Counted from the first letter of the stretch, positions 50,627 through 60,979 are shown. The stretch is DNA of 64,000 nt from Prosthecobacter algae (GCF_039542385.1 NZ_BAABIA010000002.1:1-64000), one strand, 5' to 3'. The notes: generated by a model not told the origin, from the sequence alone. Program-made: numbers and translations.

Positions 50627-51682
50627 ATGTCCTCATCCGTCGCTAAAAACATGTCCTTCATGGACCGTTATCTCACCCTCTGGATTTTCGCCGCCATGGG
50701 CGTGGGGGTTCTGGTGGGGCAGTTCGTGATCTCAGACCCCGAAGCCTTTTTTGCCCCCTTGACGGTGGGCACAACCAACCTGCCCATCGCCATTGGCCTC
50801 ATCCTCATGATGTATCCGCCGTTGGCGAAAGTGAAGTATGCCCAGTTGCCCCAAGTCTTTGCCAACAAACGCATCCTCGGACTTTCCCTGCTGCAAAATT
50901 GGATTGTCGGCCCCCTGCTGATGTTCCTGCTCGCCATCACCTTTCTGCGCGATCATCCAGACTACATGGTGGGACTCATCCTGGTCGGGATCGCCCGCTG
51001 CATCGCCATGGTGCTGGTCTGGAATGAGCTGGCCCACGGCAGCCGCGAATATGCGGCGGGCCTGGTGGCCTTGAACAGCATTGCCCAGATTCTCTTTTAC
51101 AGCGCTTTTGCCTGGCTGTTCATCACGGTTCTCCCGCCTTTCTTCGGCCTTCAAGGCCGGGTGGTGGAGATCGCCCTGATGGATATCTTCTGGAGTGTCA
51201 TAATCTATCTCGGCATCCCGTTCGCGGCAGGGGTGCTCAGTCGAGTTCTTCTGGTGCCTCTCAAAGGGGAGGAGTGGTACGAAAAAAAGTTCATCCCGCG
51301 CATCTCGCCGATCACACTGACAGCTCTTCTCTTCACAATTGCCGTGATGTTTACCTTCAAGGGAAAAGCCATTGTTGATCTGCCGCTTGATGTCCTGAGA
51401 ATCGCCCTCCCCCTCACGATCTACTTTGTGGTGATGTTTTTTGTCAGTTTCTTCATGGCAAAAAAGCTCGGTGCCGACTACCCGCGCAGCACCTCGCTCG
51501 CCTTCACCTCATCGGGCAATAATTTCGAACTGGCCATCGCCGTGGCCATCGCTGTTTTTGGCATCCATTCACCCGTCGCTTTTGCCACGGTGGTCGGCCC
51601 GCTGATCGAGGTGCCCGTGCTGATTGCATTGGTTCACGTTGCACTCAAGTTGCGTTCAAAATTTGCCCCTTCAGCCCGTTAG
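50627..51682 (+). CDS. acr3: ACR3-family arsenite efflux permease
   Basis: 351 aa with about ten hydrophobic helices. Family blocks: [59 protein letters not shown] (with the essential conserved Cys in GIARCIAMV), and [20 protein letters not shown] near the C-terminus. It exports arsenite, driven by the proton gradient. Promoter region carries two ArsR-type inverted repeats; arsC follows after 41 nt. Confidence 0.95.
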   Translation: MSSSVAKNMSFMDRYLTLWIFAAMGVGVLVGQFVISDPEAFFAPLTVGTTNLPIAIGLILMMYPPLAKVKYAQLPQVFANKRILGLSLLQNWIVGPLLMFLLAITFLRDHPDYMVGLILVGIARCIAMVLVWNELAHGSREYAAGLVALNSIAQILFYSAFAWLFITVLPPFFGLQGRVVEIALMDIFWSVIIYLGIPFAAGVLSRVLLVPLKGEEWYEKKFIPRISPITLTALLFTIAVMFTFKGKAIVDLPLDVLRIALPLTIYFVVMFFVSFFMAKKLGADYPRSTSLAFTSSGNNFELAIAVAIAVFGIHSPVAFATVVGPLIEVPVLIALVHVALKLRSKFAPSAR

Positions 51683-51723
51683 GAGCCTGAATCCACACGA
51701 CATCCTCAAATGCTTTCGACGAC

Positions 51724-52182
51724 ATGCCCATGAACAAACCCACCCTACTCATCCTTTGCACCGGAAACTCCTGCCGCTCCCACTTAGCCGAAGGCATCCT
51801 CCGGGCAGCGCTCAATGATGACTACATCGTGGCCAGCGCCGGATCCAAGCCCGCAGGCTACGTCCACCCGCTGGCCATCAAGGTGATGGCCGAAATCGGC
51901 CTCGACATTGCCAATCACACCTCCAAGCACCTGAATGAGTTTTTGAATCAGAATGTGGAGACCGTGATCACGGTCTGCGGAAACGCGGATCAGGCCTGCC
52001 CCATGTTCCCAGGCCAGGTCAACCGCCACCATTGGGGATTTGACGACCCCGCCCATGCAACAGGATCCGAAGAGGAGCAGTTGACCGTTTTTCGCCGGGT
52101 ACGTGATGAAATCCGGAGGGTCTTTGAGGCCTATGCACAGGGGCGTCTTGATGAAGCCGCTGTCAGCCGTTCCATTCCGTAA
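51724..52182 (+). CDS. arsC: arsenate reductase, thioredoxin/LMW-phosphatase type
   Basis: 152 aa (the ATG two codons later is also possible). The P-loop CTGNSCRS at about 11-18 is the CX5R active site of low-molecular-weight phosphatase-like ArsC, followed by [20 protein letters not shown] and [20 protein letters not shown], which holds the resolving cysteines near 82 and 89, then [18 protein letters not shown]. It reduces arsenate to arsenite for export by Acr3. Confidence 0.95.
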   Translation: MPMNKPTLLILCTGNSCRSHLAEGILRAALNDDYIVASAGSKPAGYVHPLAIKVMAEIGLDIANHTSKHLNEFLNQNVETVITVCGNADQACPMFPGQVNRHHWGFDDPAHATGSEEEQLTVFRRVRDEIRRVFEAYAQGRLDEAAVSRSIP

Positions 52183-52297
52183 TGGTGCAGATGCAGTTGC
52201 AAAGAAATCGTCGCGCAAGAAGCCTCCCCTGAAGCCTCATGCGATGCAATACTCGATGGGGGGGAGCGTTTACTCCACCCCACTCACCCCCAACCTG

Positions 52298-53950
52298 ATG
52301 AAGTTCAAGTTTCTCGCCTGTGCCCTGTCCTTATCCTTGTGCTTCGGCAGCACCCACGCAGCTCCGCCCAAAGCCCCAAAGCTGGTGGTGGCCATCGTGG
52401 TGGACCAGTTGCGTTATGACTACCTGGAGCGATTTCATCATCAGTTCACCGAAGGCGGCTTTCGCCTGCTGACTGACCAGGGAGCCTTCATGACCTTCGC
52501 ACAGTATGATTACTCCCCCACCATCACCGCTCCAGGTCATGCGAGCTACTTCAGCGGCAGCCCACCGATGGCGCATGGAATCATTGGCAATGAGTGGTTC
52601 GACAAACGCACTGGCCAACCGATGTACTGCGTCAGTGATCCCGACGTAACAGGAGTCGGCACCGCCCCGGATGCCAAAGCAGGCAAGATGTCCCCTCGCA
52701 ACTTCATTGGAGCGACCGTGGCCGACCAGATGCGCCTGCATTGGGGATCCAAGGTGGTCGCCATTTCCGTGAAGGACCGTGGTGCCATCCTGCCCGGCGG
52801 GAAAAAGCCAGCCGGGGCCTACTGGTTTGAGTCGGCCACAGGCCATTTCATCACCAGCAGCTACTACATGCCCGAGCTGCCCGATTGGGTCAAAACCTTC
52901 AACGACAGCAAGCAAGCTGAGGCCATGATCGGCCAGACTTGGGAGCGGCTTCTGGATGAAAAAGAATACCCAACGCCCGACGATGGCGCAGGTGAATCCC
53001 AATTGACAGGCGAAAGCACCAGCACTTTTCCCCACAAGGTCATCAAGGAAGAAAAGGATGGTTATGAGTCTATCCTCTCCACCCCTTTTGGTAACCAGTT
53101 GCTGGCTGAGTTCGCCAAGGCCGCAATCGAAGGCGAAAAACTCGGCCAAGGCAGCCGGCCAGACCTGCTCTGCGTCTCCTTCTCCTCCAATGATTACTGC
53201 GGTCACAAATTTGGCCCTTATTCTCACGAGGCCCAGGACATCACACTGCGTCTGGACCGCCAGTTTGCAGACTTTTTTGCTTACCTTGACAAGAAGGTGG
53301 GCCTGGCCAACATCGCCATCGTTCTCACTGCCGATCACGGCGTTTGCCCCGCTCCTGAGTATGCTCAATCACAAGGTCTGGACGGCGCAAGACCTGCGGT
53401 TTCGGATCTGATGAACGAGCTGCAAAACAAGCTGGTTGAGCGCTTCGGCCCTGGCCGCTATTTCCTGGGGGCGAAGATCGGTTTCAAACCGCGCCTGACC
53501 GATGGTAACCTTTACTACAACCACCCCGTGCTGGTGGAAAAGCAGCTCGCCCCAGAAACCGTCACCGCATTTGTGCGCGAATGGGCCCTCTCGACTGGCG
53601 TCTTCCACGCCGTCTATGGCCGGGAACAGCTTCTGGATGGGCGGGCCCCGGGCGTCATTGGGCAACGGGTGATGAACGGCTTCAATGGCGAACGCAGCGG
53701 CGACATCGTCTTTGTGCAAAAGCCCTTCGCCATCCCTGGCAGCGGGAAACCAGGCACGGGCACCACGCACGGCAGCCCCTTTTCTTACGACACTCACATT
53801 CCGGTGCTCTTCTATGGCAGCGCCTTCAAAACAGGTCGTTATGCCGATGAGTTTCACATCACGGACATCGCCCCCACCCTTTCCGCAGCCCTCGGCATCC
53901 AGGAGCCACCGAGCTGCATGGGCAAGCCGATGGTGAAAATCCTGAAGTGA
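52298..53950 (+). CDS. PafA-like alkaline phosphatase superfamily enzyme
   Basis: 550 aa from the ATG at 52298, giving a signal peptide (KFKFLACALSLSLCFGSTHA). The N-terminal LVVAIVVDQLRYDYLERFHH has the first metal-binding Asp; DYSPTITAPGHASYFSGSPP at 71-90 contains the nucleophile Thr and the GHASYFSG block of the PafA group; IVLTADHGVCPAPEYAQSQG gives the ADHG metal ligands, and a late SPFSYDTHIPVLFYGSAFKT a His ligand. It hydrolyses phosphate monoesters in the periplasm. Neither pho regulation nor a partner gene is evident. Confidence 0.9.
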   Translation: MKFKFLACALSLSLCFGSTHAAPPKAPKLVVAIVVDQLRYDYLERFHHQFTEGGFRLLTDQGAFMTFAQYDYSPTITAPGHASYFSGSPPMAHGIIGNEWFDKRTGQPMYCVSDPDVTGVGTAPDAKAGKMSPRNFIGATVADQMRLHWGSKVVAISVKDRGAILPGGKKPAGAYWFESATGHFITSSYYMPELPDWVKTFNDSKQAEAMIGQTWERLLDEKEYPTPDDGAGESQLTGESTSTFPHKVIKEEKDGYESILSTPFGNQLLAEFAKAAIEGEKLGQGSRPDLLCVSFSSNDYCGHKFGPYSHEAQDITLRLDRQFADFFAYLDKKVGLANIAIVLTADHGVCPAPEYAQSQGLDGARPAVSDLMNELQNKLVERFGPGRYFLGAKIGFKPRLTDGNLYYNHPVLVEKQLAPETVTAFVREWALSTGVFHAVYGREQLLDGRAPGVIGQRVMNGFNGERSGDIVFVQKPFAIPGSGKPGTGTTHGSPFSYDTHIPVLFYGSAFKTGRYADEFHITDIAPTLSAALGIQEPPSCMGKPMVKILK

Positions 53951-53961
53951 TCTGGCAAGGC

Positions 53962-53992
53962 GGTGAACCCACTTTCACAGAGCGGGTTCACC
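53962..53992. terminator. hairpin between convergent genes
   Basis: GGTGAACCC (53962-53970) pairs with GGGTTCACC (53984-53992) across 13 nt. It lies between the phosphatase and kdgK, which converge. No strong T-run, so its strength as terminator is uncertain. Confidence 0.5.
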
Positions 53993-54042
53993 TATTCTGA
54001 CAAGCTGCGATGGCCACCAGCCTAACAAACAATACTCACACC

Positions 54043-55104
54043 TCAGCGCTTCACACGGCCCGAGGCATCTCCGGCCATGAGCGCCTCCACTTCCTCACGG
54101 CTGCTGTAATTAAAATCCCCGGAAATCGAATGTGCGAGACAGGAAGCTGCGACCGCAAAGGAAACCGCCCTTTCGGGAGATCTGAGCTCTGGAGTCGTCA
54201 GGGCAAAGAGCAGACCTGCGGTGAACGCATCGCCTCCGCCAAGCCTGTCCACAATATCAGTAATGGCATAGGGCTGGTAACGACCTGTCTGCAGAGGCGC
54301 TCGATAGCTCTGACCCGAGGCGGCTTCATAAAGCATCCCACCCCAGTTATTGTGCGTAGCGGAGACACCTTCGCGCAGGGTCATGGCCACGTATTGTAGA
54401 CGGGGGTAAGCCGCCACGATCTGTCTGGCCAATTCCTCCGGTGTTGTCTCGCCCACCTCCATGCCCAGCATCTGCACGGCATCCTCACGCCCGCCAATAA
54501 AGAGATCCACCAGCGGGATCAGTTCCCGCATGGTGCGGGTAGCAAGATCGCGAGGAGAAAGCCCCGGCTCCCACTGCCACAGCTTGCTGCGAAAGTTCAT
54601 GTCGCAGGCAATTTTGACACCACGCCCCGAAGCCTCTCTCATGGCCGCCTTCGCCACCTCGGCTGCGTTTTTAGAAATCGCGGGAGTGATGCCTGAGATG
54701 AGAAACCACTCCGCCCCGGCAAAGATGGCCTCCCAATCGTAGGCCTCCGGAGGAGTGAGGGCCATCGCCGAGCCTTCTCGGTCATAGATCACCTGACCCG
54801 GACGCTGATTGGCCCCGGTCTCCAGAAAATAAAGGCCCAGCCTTCCCTGAGGAGTGCGCAGGATATGCCGCGTCTCCACCCCCACTGAGCGCAGGTTTGC
54901 CACACAGGCATCGGCGATCGCATGCTGAGGCAGGGCCGTGACGAACGAAGCCTCACCACCGAAGTGGGCAATGGACATTGCCACGCTGGCCTCCGCCCCG
55001 GCAAAGGTGACCTCCAGCGCCCCTGGCATCGTTTGCTGAAAACGCAGGTGCCCGGAAGCGGCCAGCCGCGCCATGATCTCGCCCAGCGTGACAATCCGGC
55101 TCAT
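54043..55104 (-). CDS. kdgK: 2-keto-3-deoxygluconate kinase (PfkB family)
   Basis: 353 aa. PfkB-type ribokinase fold with MSRIVTLGEIMARLAASGHL at the start, EVTFAGAEASVAMSIAHFGG (substrate motif GG/GAxxN-like), and DRLGGGDAFTAGLLFALTTP carrying the catalytic Asp and anion hole. It phosphorylates 2-keto-3-deoxygluconate to KDPG. The start overlaps the stop of eda by 4 nt, so the two enzymes that act consecutively are translationally coupled. Confidence 0.9.
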   Translation of the reverse strand: MSRIVTLGEIMARLAASGHLRFQQTMPGALEVTFAGAEASVAMSIAHFGGEASFVTALPQHAIADACVANLRSVGVETRHILRTPQGRLGLYFLETGANQRPGQVIYDREGSAMALTPPEAYDWEAIFAGAEWFLISGITPAISKNAAEVAKAAMREASGRGVKIACDMNFRSKLWQWEPGLSPRDLATRTMRELIPLVDLFIGGREDAVQMLGMEVGETTPEELARQIVAAYPRLQYVAMTLREGVSATHNNWGGMLYEAASGQSYRAPLQTGRYQPYAITDIVDRLGGGDAFTAGLLFALTTPELRSPERAVSFAVAASCLAHSISGDFNYSSREEVEALMAGDASGRVKR

Positions 55105-55772
55105 GCCTGGCCTCCACGCAACAGGTTCACCATCGTTTTGACCCGGCGTGCATTGGTGGTGATGGCGGCCCAGTTTTGTGTTCGGATGAGCGGCTTCGAG
55201 GCCAGCCAGGACCCGCCCAGTGCGAGCACCGAAGGTTCCTTCAAATATTCCTCCGCATTGTCAGCCCCCACACCGCCTAACGGAATGTATTTCACTCCCA
55301 GGTGGGCAAAGGGCGCTGCAATGCTGCGCAGGTAGTCCAGACCTCCGCAAGGCTCGGAAGGAAAAAATTTCAGCAGCCTGCAGCCCTGCTCCAAGGCCAG
55401 TTCGATGTCCGTCGGCGTGCAGATGCCAGGGGCAAAAGGCAGCCCGATGCGCACGGCCTCCGCCACCACCCGAGGGTTCATTCCAGGGGCCACGCCAAAA
55501 GCGGCCCCGGCCTCCTTCACCTCGTTCACCTGGGTCAGGTTCAAGATCGTGCCCACGCCGATGTTCATCTCCGGAACCTCCGCCCGGATGACCCGCAGAA
55601 CCTCCATCGCCACAGGCGTGCGCAGGGTCAGCTCGATGCAATCCACCCCTCCGGCGAGCAGTGCCTGTGCGGTAGGAACTGCATCGGCCACGTCATCAAT
55701 CATGAGCACGGCGATGACGCCCGTTTGATAAAGATGGGTCTGCAATGAATCAGGAAAGGCGGTAGAAGACAT
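55101..55772 (-). CDS. eda: KDPG/KHG aldolase
   Basis: 223 aa of family length. Motifs: TGVIAVLMIDDVADAVPTAQ, GGVDCIELTLRTPVAMEVLR (Glu catalytic base), NIGVGTILNLTQVNEVKEAG (GAGT-like, here GVGT), FGVAPGMNPRVVAEAVRIGL, and RLLKFFPSEPCGGLDYLRSI where LKFFP contains the Schiff-base Lys. It cleaves KDPG to pyruvate and glyceraldehyde-3-phosphate. Second in an operon after the propeller protein at 55787-56956. Confidence 0.95.
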   Translation of the reverse strand: MSSTAFPDSLQTHLYQTGVIAVLMIDDVADAVPTAQALLAGGVDCIELTLRTPVAMEVLRVIRAEVPEMNIGVGTILNLTQVNEVKEAGAAFGVAPGMNPRVVAEAVRIGLPFAPGICTPTDIELALEQGCRLLKFFPSEPCGGLDYLRSIAAPFAHLGVKYIPLGGVGADNAEEYLKEPSVLALGGSWLASKPLIRTQNWAAITTNARRVKTMVNLLRGGQA

Positions 55773-55786
55773 GGTTATAAAAAGGG

Positions 55787-56956
55787 TTATTCCAGAATGC
55801 CGAACATGATGCGCTCCTTGCGGCTGGCATCTTTGTCCCCCTGGGTCACGGAGAGATAGATGCGGCCTTCATGCTCACGAAAAACAGGATACTGGAACGA
55901 CTTCTCCGTTTCAAAACGGTATTTGCGCTCCCAGGTTACCCCATCTTTGGAGACATCCAGATTGAAGACGGATCGGCTCGCCCCGTTGATCTGCGCTGCA
56001 TCCTGCCAGCCTAGATAGTACAGGCCCTTGAGACGGTCGAAGGTCGGTTTGGAAGACGTGCCATTGGGCACAAACGCACGGTGCTCATTGGGCGACCACG
56101 TGCGCCCATCACGGCTGGTGGTGAAGGTGTAATTGCGGTTGCCCCCTTCCTGGCGGCAGATGGCCATCCAGGTCCCATCGGGCAGGCGGTTCACCGCAGA
56201 CTCCGTCAGCTTGAGGTTGCCCGGTTCGTTGTAGTGGCCCACGACCTCGAAGACATCCAGAGACGCATTGACACGTGCCAGAGCATTTTGCCCCCCAGGA
56301 TAGTTGTTCAGCGCCACATAGGTCTGGCCATCGAAAACCTTGAATGAATCAAAAAGGTAGAGACCGAAATCCACGGCCGGTTTGGTGAAGCCCTGCACCA
56401 CAGCATCATGGTGAAAGTGCTGGGGCTGCATGTCAAAGGTGCCTGCTGCGGTGTTGATCTTCGCCTTGTGCAGGGTGTTTTCGAAGCTGCCCTGCGTCAG
56501 GTCGTAATCCAAAAACCACGTCTGCGCCTGCCGTTGTTTGGGCGATTCGCTGGCAAAATAGCAGCGCAGCGTGCTCGCATCTTTTTGCAGGATACGCGGG
56601 ACAAAGCAGGCCCCGGCAGGCAGCGTCACATTGTCGAATTTCTGCTCGGATCTCGCAAAACAGACGCTTTTCTCCACCCGCAGCGTCTTCACATTCACCA
56701 CGGCGAGGGTGACATAGACAAAGGGCCAGTCCGCACTCTCTCCACCCTGCACATCATTGGCCTCTGCCACGATGTAGGCGTGATCACCCACGATGGCCAT
56801 CTCCGCATCATGCGCGCCCTTCACCTGCGGCTCCGTCGTATTCACCAGCCCCGCCATCACCTTGTCAGCAGCCGCTTTGGCATCCCAGCCGGGCGGCAGG
56901 ATTTCGGCAGCAGAAATCAGGGGCAAAAGAAGAAAAAGGCAGGGAAGTCGGAACAT
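55787..56956 (-). CDS. secreted sialidase-like beta-propeller protein
   Basis: 389 aa from the ATG at 56956; signal peptide FRLPCLFLLLPLISAAEILP. Propeller-like repeats with a sialidase flavour: NVKTLRVEKSVCFARSEQKF, RLPDGTWMAICRQEGGNRNY, YTFTTSRDGRTWSPNEHRAF (Asp-box) and FNLDVSKDGVTWERKYRFET (second Asp-box). It would bind or hydrolyse a sugar outside the cytoplasm. Only 14 nt separate it from eda, so it leads the eda-kdgK operon and may act on the uronate-containing polymer feeding that pathway. Catalytic residues are not certain. Confidence 0.75.
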   Translation of the reverse strand: MFRLPCLFLLLPLISAAEILPPGWDAKAAADKVMAGLVNTTEPQVKGAHDAEMAIVGDHAYIVAEANDVQGGESADWPFVYVTLAVVNVKTLRVEKSVCFARSEQKFDNVTLPAGACFVPRILQKDASTLRCYFASESPKQRQAQTWFLDYDLTQGSFENTLHKAKINTAAGTFDMQPQHFHHDAVVQGFTKPAVDFGLYLFDSFKVFDGQTYVALNNYPGGQNALARVNASLDVFEVVGHYNEPGNLKLTESAVNRLPDGTWMAICRQEGGNRNYTFTTSRDGRTWSPNEHRAFVPNGTSSKPTFDRLKGLYYLGWQDAAQINGASRSVFNLDVSKDGVTWERKYRFETEKSFQYPVFREHEGRIYLSVTQGDKDASRKERIMFGILE

Positions 56957-57155
56957 ACGGCAGCGCAGTGCGATCCACACCACAATCAGTGTGCATCGGC
57001 AAGTAAGGATACTGAGGAACCTTGCCCATCTATCGCTTTTCTGAGCGTCTAACGGCGCTTGCCCCCGACAGCTCGACGTGGGGTTTTCTCTCCAACACAA
57101 AATCCTTCACAATTTGCCGCCAGGAATCTCTCCCTTCATCGTTTCTCAAGCGATC

Positions 57156-59255
57156 ATGAAGCTTCTTCTCTCTTTACTCTGCCTCCTGTGCCTTCATCTG
57201 GCCGCTGCGGACCGGCCCAATATTGTCGTCATCCTCGCTGATGACTTTGGCTACGGCAGCACCGGGGCCTACGGTGCGGATCCAGCGCTGGTCCGCACCC
57301 CGCATTTGGACCGGCTCTCACGCGAGGGCCGCCGCTTCACTGATGCCAGCACCACCTCATCGGTCTGCTCTCCCACCCGCTATTCCCTGATCACCGGCCG
57401 CTACTGCTGGCGCACCAGCGAAAAGAGCGGGGTCCTCGGCACCTTCTCCCCGCTCCACATTGAAACGACTCGCCTGAACATGGCCTCCCTGCTGAAAAAG
57501 CATGGATACAGCACTGCCGCCATCGGCAAATGGCACCTAGGCTACGGCACGGCAGATGATTCCCCCCAGTGGCGTACCGACTACACGGCTGAGCTTTCGC
57601 CTGGGCCGCTGGACATCGGTTTTGACTACCACTTTGGCGTGCCTGCCAACCATGGAGACCTCACTGGCATATACGTGGAAAACCGTTTTGTCTATGGCCT
57701 CCGCCAAGGCAAAATCCCCGCCGGCATGAAGGTGCCTGGGACCGACTCTGACGGCCCCGACTTCAAAACCACCTACACCCCCGAAGACACGGAATCTGGC
57801 CGGGCCACAATCCTCGATCTGGATGCTCCACGGCGCGTCAATGAGCGCGTGATGCCCCTGCTCACCCGAAAGACAGCGGACTGGATCCGGCAACAGAAAA
57901 AGGACCGTCCGTTCTTTCTCTACTACACTCCAGTGGCCGTCCACAATCCCGTCACGCCGGACAAAGATCTGGCGGGAAAGAGCAAGGCTGGCCCATATGG
58001 TGACTGGATTCACGAGCTGGACCGCAGCATCGGCGGCGTGCTCGCAGCCTTGGATGAAACCGGCCACGCAGAAAACACGCTTATCCTTTTCACCAGCGAC
58101 AATGGCGGCGTCTTCAAACCTGAACGCGACATGCCGCAAACCGATGCCTTCAAGGCAGGCCTGAAGGTGAATGGCGCTCTCCGTGGAGGCAAGCACACCG
58201 TCTGGCAGGGCGGCTTCAAGGTGCCCTTCATCGCCCGCTGGCCCGGCAAGATCCCCGCCAACAGCGTGTGTGATGAAATGGTCAGCCTGGCAGACATCCT
58301 CGCCACCACGGCGGCCATCATTGGCGAGAAGCTCCCGGCTGCCCAGCAGGCAGCCGAAGACAGCCACAACATCCTCCCTGCCCTGCTGGGAGAACAAGCC
58401 GCTCCGGCTCGCAACCATCTCATCGTTCACAGCTCAGATGGCGTGTATGCGATTCGCAAAGGCCCCTGGAAATGGGTGGAGGGCATCCCTGCAGCGGGCA
58501 TCAAACGCACCCGCTCGGACGAGTTCATCCCCACGCTCTTCGATCTGGAAAAAGACCCCGCAGAAACCAAGGACATAAGCGCTCAGCATCCCGAAGTTGT
58601 GCAGGAACTCTCCGCCTTGCTGAATCAGTATCGCAATGGCGGCTACAGCCGTGAGCTACCACCTCTTCATGAAACAGGGCAGCCTAAAATCGCCACACTG
58701 CCCCCCCTCCCAGGCAGCCCGTTGCTGGAGGCCCCTCTTGCCAGCCTCCCCGACAAACCCTGGGCCATCACCAGGGGCACTTGGAAAGCGGAGGACAAGG
58801 CTGTTTGGGGTATTCAAAAAGGACCCAAGGATGCAGGGGCTACCTTGCGCGTCCCAGTCACCTTCACAGAGGGCGTTCTCGACTATTCCATTCAGTTTCA
58901 GGGGGCCAACCGCCATTCACTGCGCATTGAGGCCGGCGAAGAACACCACAGCTTCCGCATTGAGATCAGCCCCTCATACATTGGCCTCACCAAAAACCCG
59001 GATCCTGGCCAGTCAAAAGAGCAGACCGTGCCCCTGGCCCGCAAGTCACTCGAACTCCAGACCGGCATCTGGTATCCTGTGCGCATCACCTTTCATGGCA
59101 GTGAAGTCACCGTCCAAGTCAATGACACTCGTATCACCGGCACGCACACCCTCCTGATAGAACCGAAAAAAGCACTCAACTTCCTCGTCTTCGGCGACCG
59201 CGCTGGATTTAAGGATGTTCGCCTGATCCAGACTCAGCCCCAGTCCAAGCCCTGA
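57156..59255 (+). CDS. secreted arylsulfatase with C-terminal lectin-like domain
   Basis: 699 aa from the ATG at 57156 with signal peptide MKLLLSLLCLLCLHLAAADR. Sulfatase core: NIVVILADDFGYGSTGAYGA (metal Asp pair), VCSPTRYSLITGRYCWRTSE at 70-89 with formylglycine Cys71, HGYSTAAIGKWHLGYG, and LILFTSDNGGVFKP. After about residue 520 a 170-residue beta-rich domain follows (YSIQFQGANRHSLRIEAGEE, PVRITFHGSEVTVQVNDTRI), of concanavalin-lectin/DUF1080-like appearance, likely for carbohydrate binding. Divergent from the eda operon, with 200 nt of shared control region. Confidence 0.92.
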   Translation: MKLLLSLLCLLCLHLAAADRPNIVVILADDFGYGSTGAYGADPALVRTPHLDRLSREGRRFTDASTTSSVCSPTRYSLITGRYCWRTSEKSGVLGTFSPLHIETTRLNMASLLKKHGYSTAAIGKWHLGYGTADDSPQWRTDYTAELSPGPLDIGFDYHFGVPANHGDLTGIYVENRFVYGLRQGKIPAGMKVPGTDSDGPDFKTTYTPEDTESGRATILDLDAPRRVNERVMPLLTRKTADWIRQQKKDRPFFLYYTPVAVHNPVTPDKDLAGKSKAGPYGDWIHELDRSIGGVLAALDETGHAENTLILFTSDNGGVFKPERDMPQTDAFKAGLKVNGALRGGKHTVWQGGFKVPFIARWPGKIPANSVCDEMVSLADILATTAAIIGEKLPAAQQAAEDSHNILPALLGEQAAPARNHLIVHSSDGVYAIRKGPWKWVEGIPAAGIKRTRSDEFIPTLFDLEKDPAETKDISAQHPEVVQELSALLNQYRNGGYSRELPPLHETGQPKIATLPPLPGSPLLEAPLASLPDKPWAITRGTWKAEDKAVWGIQKGPKDAGATLRVPVTFTEGVLDYSIQFQGANRHSLRIEAGEEHHSFRIEISPSYIGLTKNPDPGQSKEQTVPLARKSLELQTGIWYPVRITFHGSEVTVQVNDTRITGTHTLLIEPKKALNFLVFGDRAGFKDVRLIQTQPQSKP

Positions 59256-59304
59256 GCCAGACACAGACCTGGAGCCAATCATCACAGCCAGCAGGACCTT
59301 TACG

Positions 59305-60909
59305 TTGGGCCCCTCTGGCGTTATATCGCGACTGTTGCAAAAGACTTCATCCTCCTCACTGCCTCCTATTGAGAGGCCCGCTCCAGTCACCTGGGAGCCG
59401 GGGCTCATCCTGGATCTGGAGCAGCGCATCCTGCCACGCTATCTCCCCCAGTGCCGCTGGTTCGGTGGAAAATCGCTTTCTCTTCAGGCCACGCAAATCA
59501 TTCAGGACACGGTCTTCCCCGGGACCGATGTCCATGTCCTGCTGGTTAAGACAACCTTCTCCGACGGACCGCCTGAGCAATACCTGCTTCCCCTTTGTTT
59601 GCTTCACGGATCCGAGGCGGCAACCTTCAATGCTGCGTTTCCCAACAAAGTGTTAGGCCATTGGGGGAATGCTGGGATGCTGTGCGATGCCCTGCAAACT
59701 TCAGAGTTTCAAAGAGCCCTCTTCGTGGCACTCATCGGCAGGGAACCTTTGAATTCCTCTTTCGGCCTCATCCTCGAATCGCCACCTCGACATGACGAAG
59801 AGGAGCTAGATCAGGCAGCCTCGCAAGCACGCATCCTGAGCGGGGAACAGTCCAACACCTCCATCAGCTACGCGGATCGGTGGCTGGTGAAATTCTTCCG
59901 CAAATTTGAAGTGGGCATTCATCCAGAGGTGGAGATGACCCAGCATCTCACCCGGCACCATTTTCAGGTGCCCCCATTCCTCAGTGCACTGAATCTTCCT
60001 CTCGATGCTGACACTGGCGTGGCGGCCATGCTGACCCATTACACCCCGCATCAGAACGACGGCTGGACCTTTACACTCGAGGCCTTGCGACAGCTTTTTG
60101 CGCAAGTCATCGAATCCCCTCCCTCCCATCATACCGACAGGCAGGACGAAATTATTGGTGCCTCCTACCCTGCGCGTGCCGCCCAGCTCGGTCGCCTCAC
60201 CGCCCGCATGCACATCGCCCTGGCTGCAACCTCGGACGATCCCAACTTCCATCCCCAGCCCTTCACGCCACAAGACAGCCGCAGCCTTTGCGTAGCCATG
60301 CGGGCCAATGCCACCCGCGTGCTGGCCGAACTGCAATGTCAACTCACTCGCCTGTCTGAGGCATCGCAGACCATGGCTCGTGAGGTCTTGGAGACCCGGC
60401 AGGTTTTCCTGGAAGCTTTTGATAAGCTGAGCCAAAAGATCATCGAGTGCAGCCTCATCCGTGTGCATGGCGACTTCCATCTGGGCCAGACCCTCAATAC
60501 CGGGACAGATTTTGTGATCATTGACTTTGAAGGCGAACCGCGTCTGCCTCTTGACCAGCGTCGTCTGCCACGCCCCGCCCTGAGGGATGTCGCAGGCATG
60601 GTTCGTTCCTTCGAGTATGCGGCTTCCGCCGCACTTGACCAAGCCCACGATGAAGAGCGAGATTCGCTCGCCCCCTGGGCCCAAGCCTGGGCGGATGTGG
60701 TGATCAAAAACTATCTTTGTGCTTACTTCGAGACAGCCCAGGGCCAAAAATTCCTTCCCCAGTCCCCAACAGACGCCCAATTCCTTCTCGACCTCCACAT
60801 TCTCGACAAGGCCCTCTATGAAGTCGGTTATGAGCTAAGCTACCGCCCTCATTTAGTCTCCATCCCCTTGAGAGCCATCTCCCGCCTTCGATCAACCTTG
60901 GAGCCGTGA
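59305..60909 (+). CDS. maltokinase-like phosphotransferase (free-standing)
   Basis: 534 aa from a TTG at 59305; a TTG at 59335 is also possible, and no ATG fits. The N-terminal cap has LPQCRWFGGKSLSLQATQII, the RWFGGK signature of maltokinases and of TreS-fused Mak domains. The aminoglycoside-phosphotransferase-like core follows, with VHGDFHLGQTLNTGTDFVII near residue 388 (catalytic HGDxHxGQ) and IDFEGEPRLPLDQRRL (Mg-binding D). It would make maltose-1-phosphate for GlgE-type alpha-glucan synthesis. TreS and GlgE genes are not adjacent. No homologous neighbour overlaps it. Confidence 0.87.
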   Translation: MGPSGVISRLLQKTSSSSLPPIERPAPVTWEPGLILDLEQRILPRYLPQCRWFGGKSLSLQATQIIQDTVFPGTDVHVLLVKTTFSDGPPEQYLLPLCLLHGSEAATFNAAFPNKVLGHWGNAGMLCDALQTSEFQRALFVALIGREPLNSSFGLILESPPRHDEEELDQAASQARILSGEQSNTSISYADRWLVKFFRKFEVGIHPEVEMTQHLTRHHFQVPPFLSALNLPLDADTGVAAMLTHYTPHQNDGWTFTLEALRQLFAQVIESPPSHHTDRQDEIIGASYPARAAQLGRLTARMHIALAATSDDPNFHPQPFTPQDSRSLCVAMRANATRVLAELQCQLTRLSEASQTMAREVLETRQVFLEAFDKLSQKIIECSLIRVHGDFHLGQTLNTGTDFVIIDFEGEPRLPLDQRRLPRPALRDVAGMVRSFEYAASAALDQAHDEERDSLAPWAQAWADVVIKNYLCAYFETAQGQKFLPQSPTDAQFLLDLHILDKALYEVGYELSYRPHLVSIPLRAISRLRSTLEP

Positions 60910-60979
60910 AAAGACGAGGTTGGCAAAATCAATTGTGCCTAAGTAAGGCTGAAACCTCTATCCACATTGGTTCTCAACG

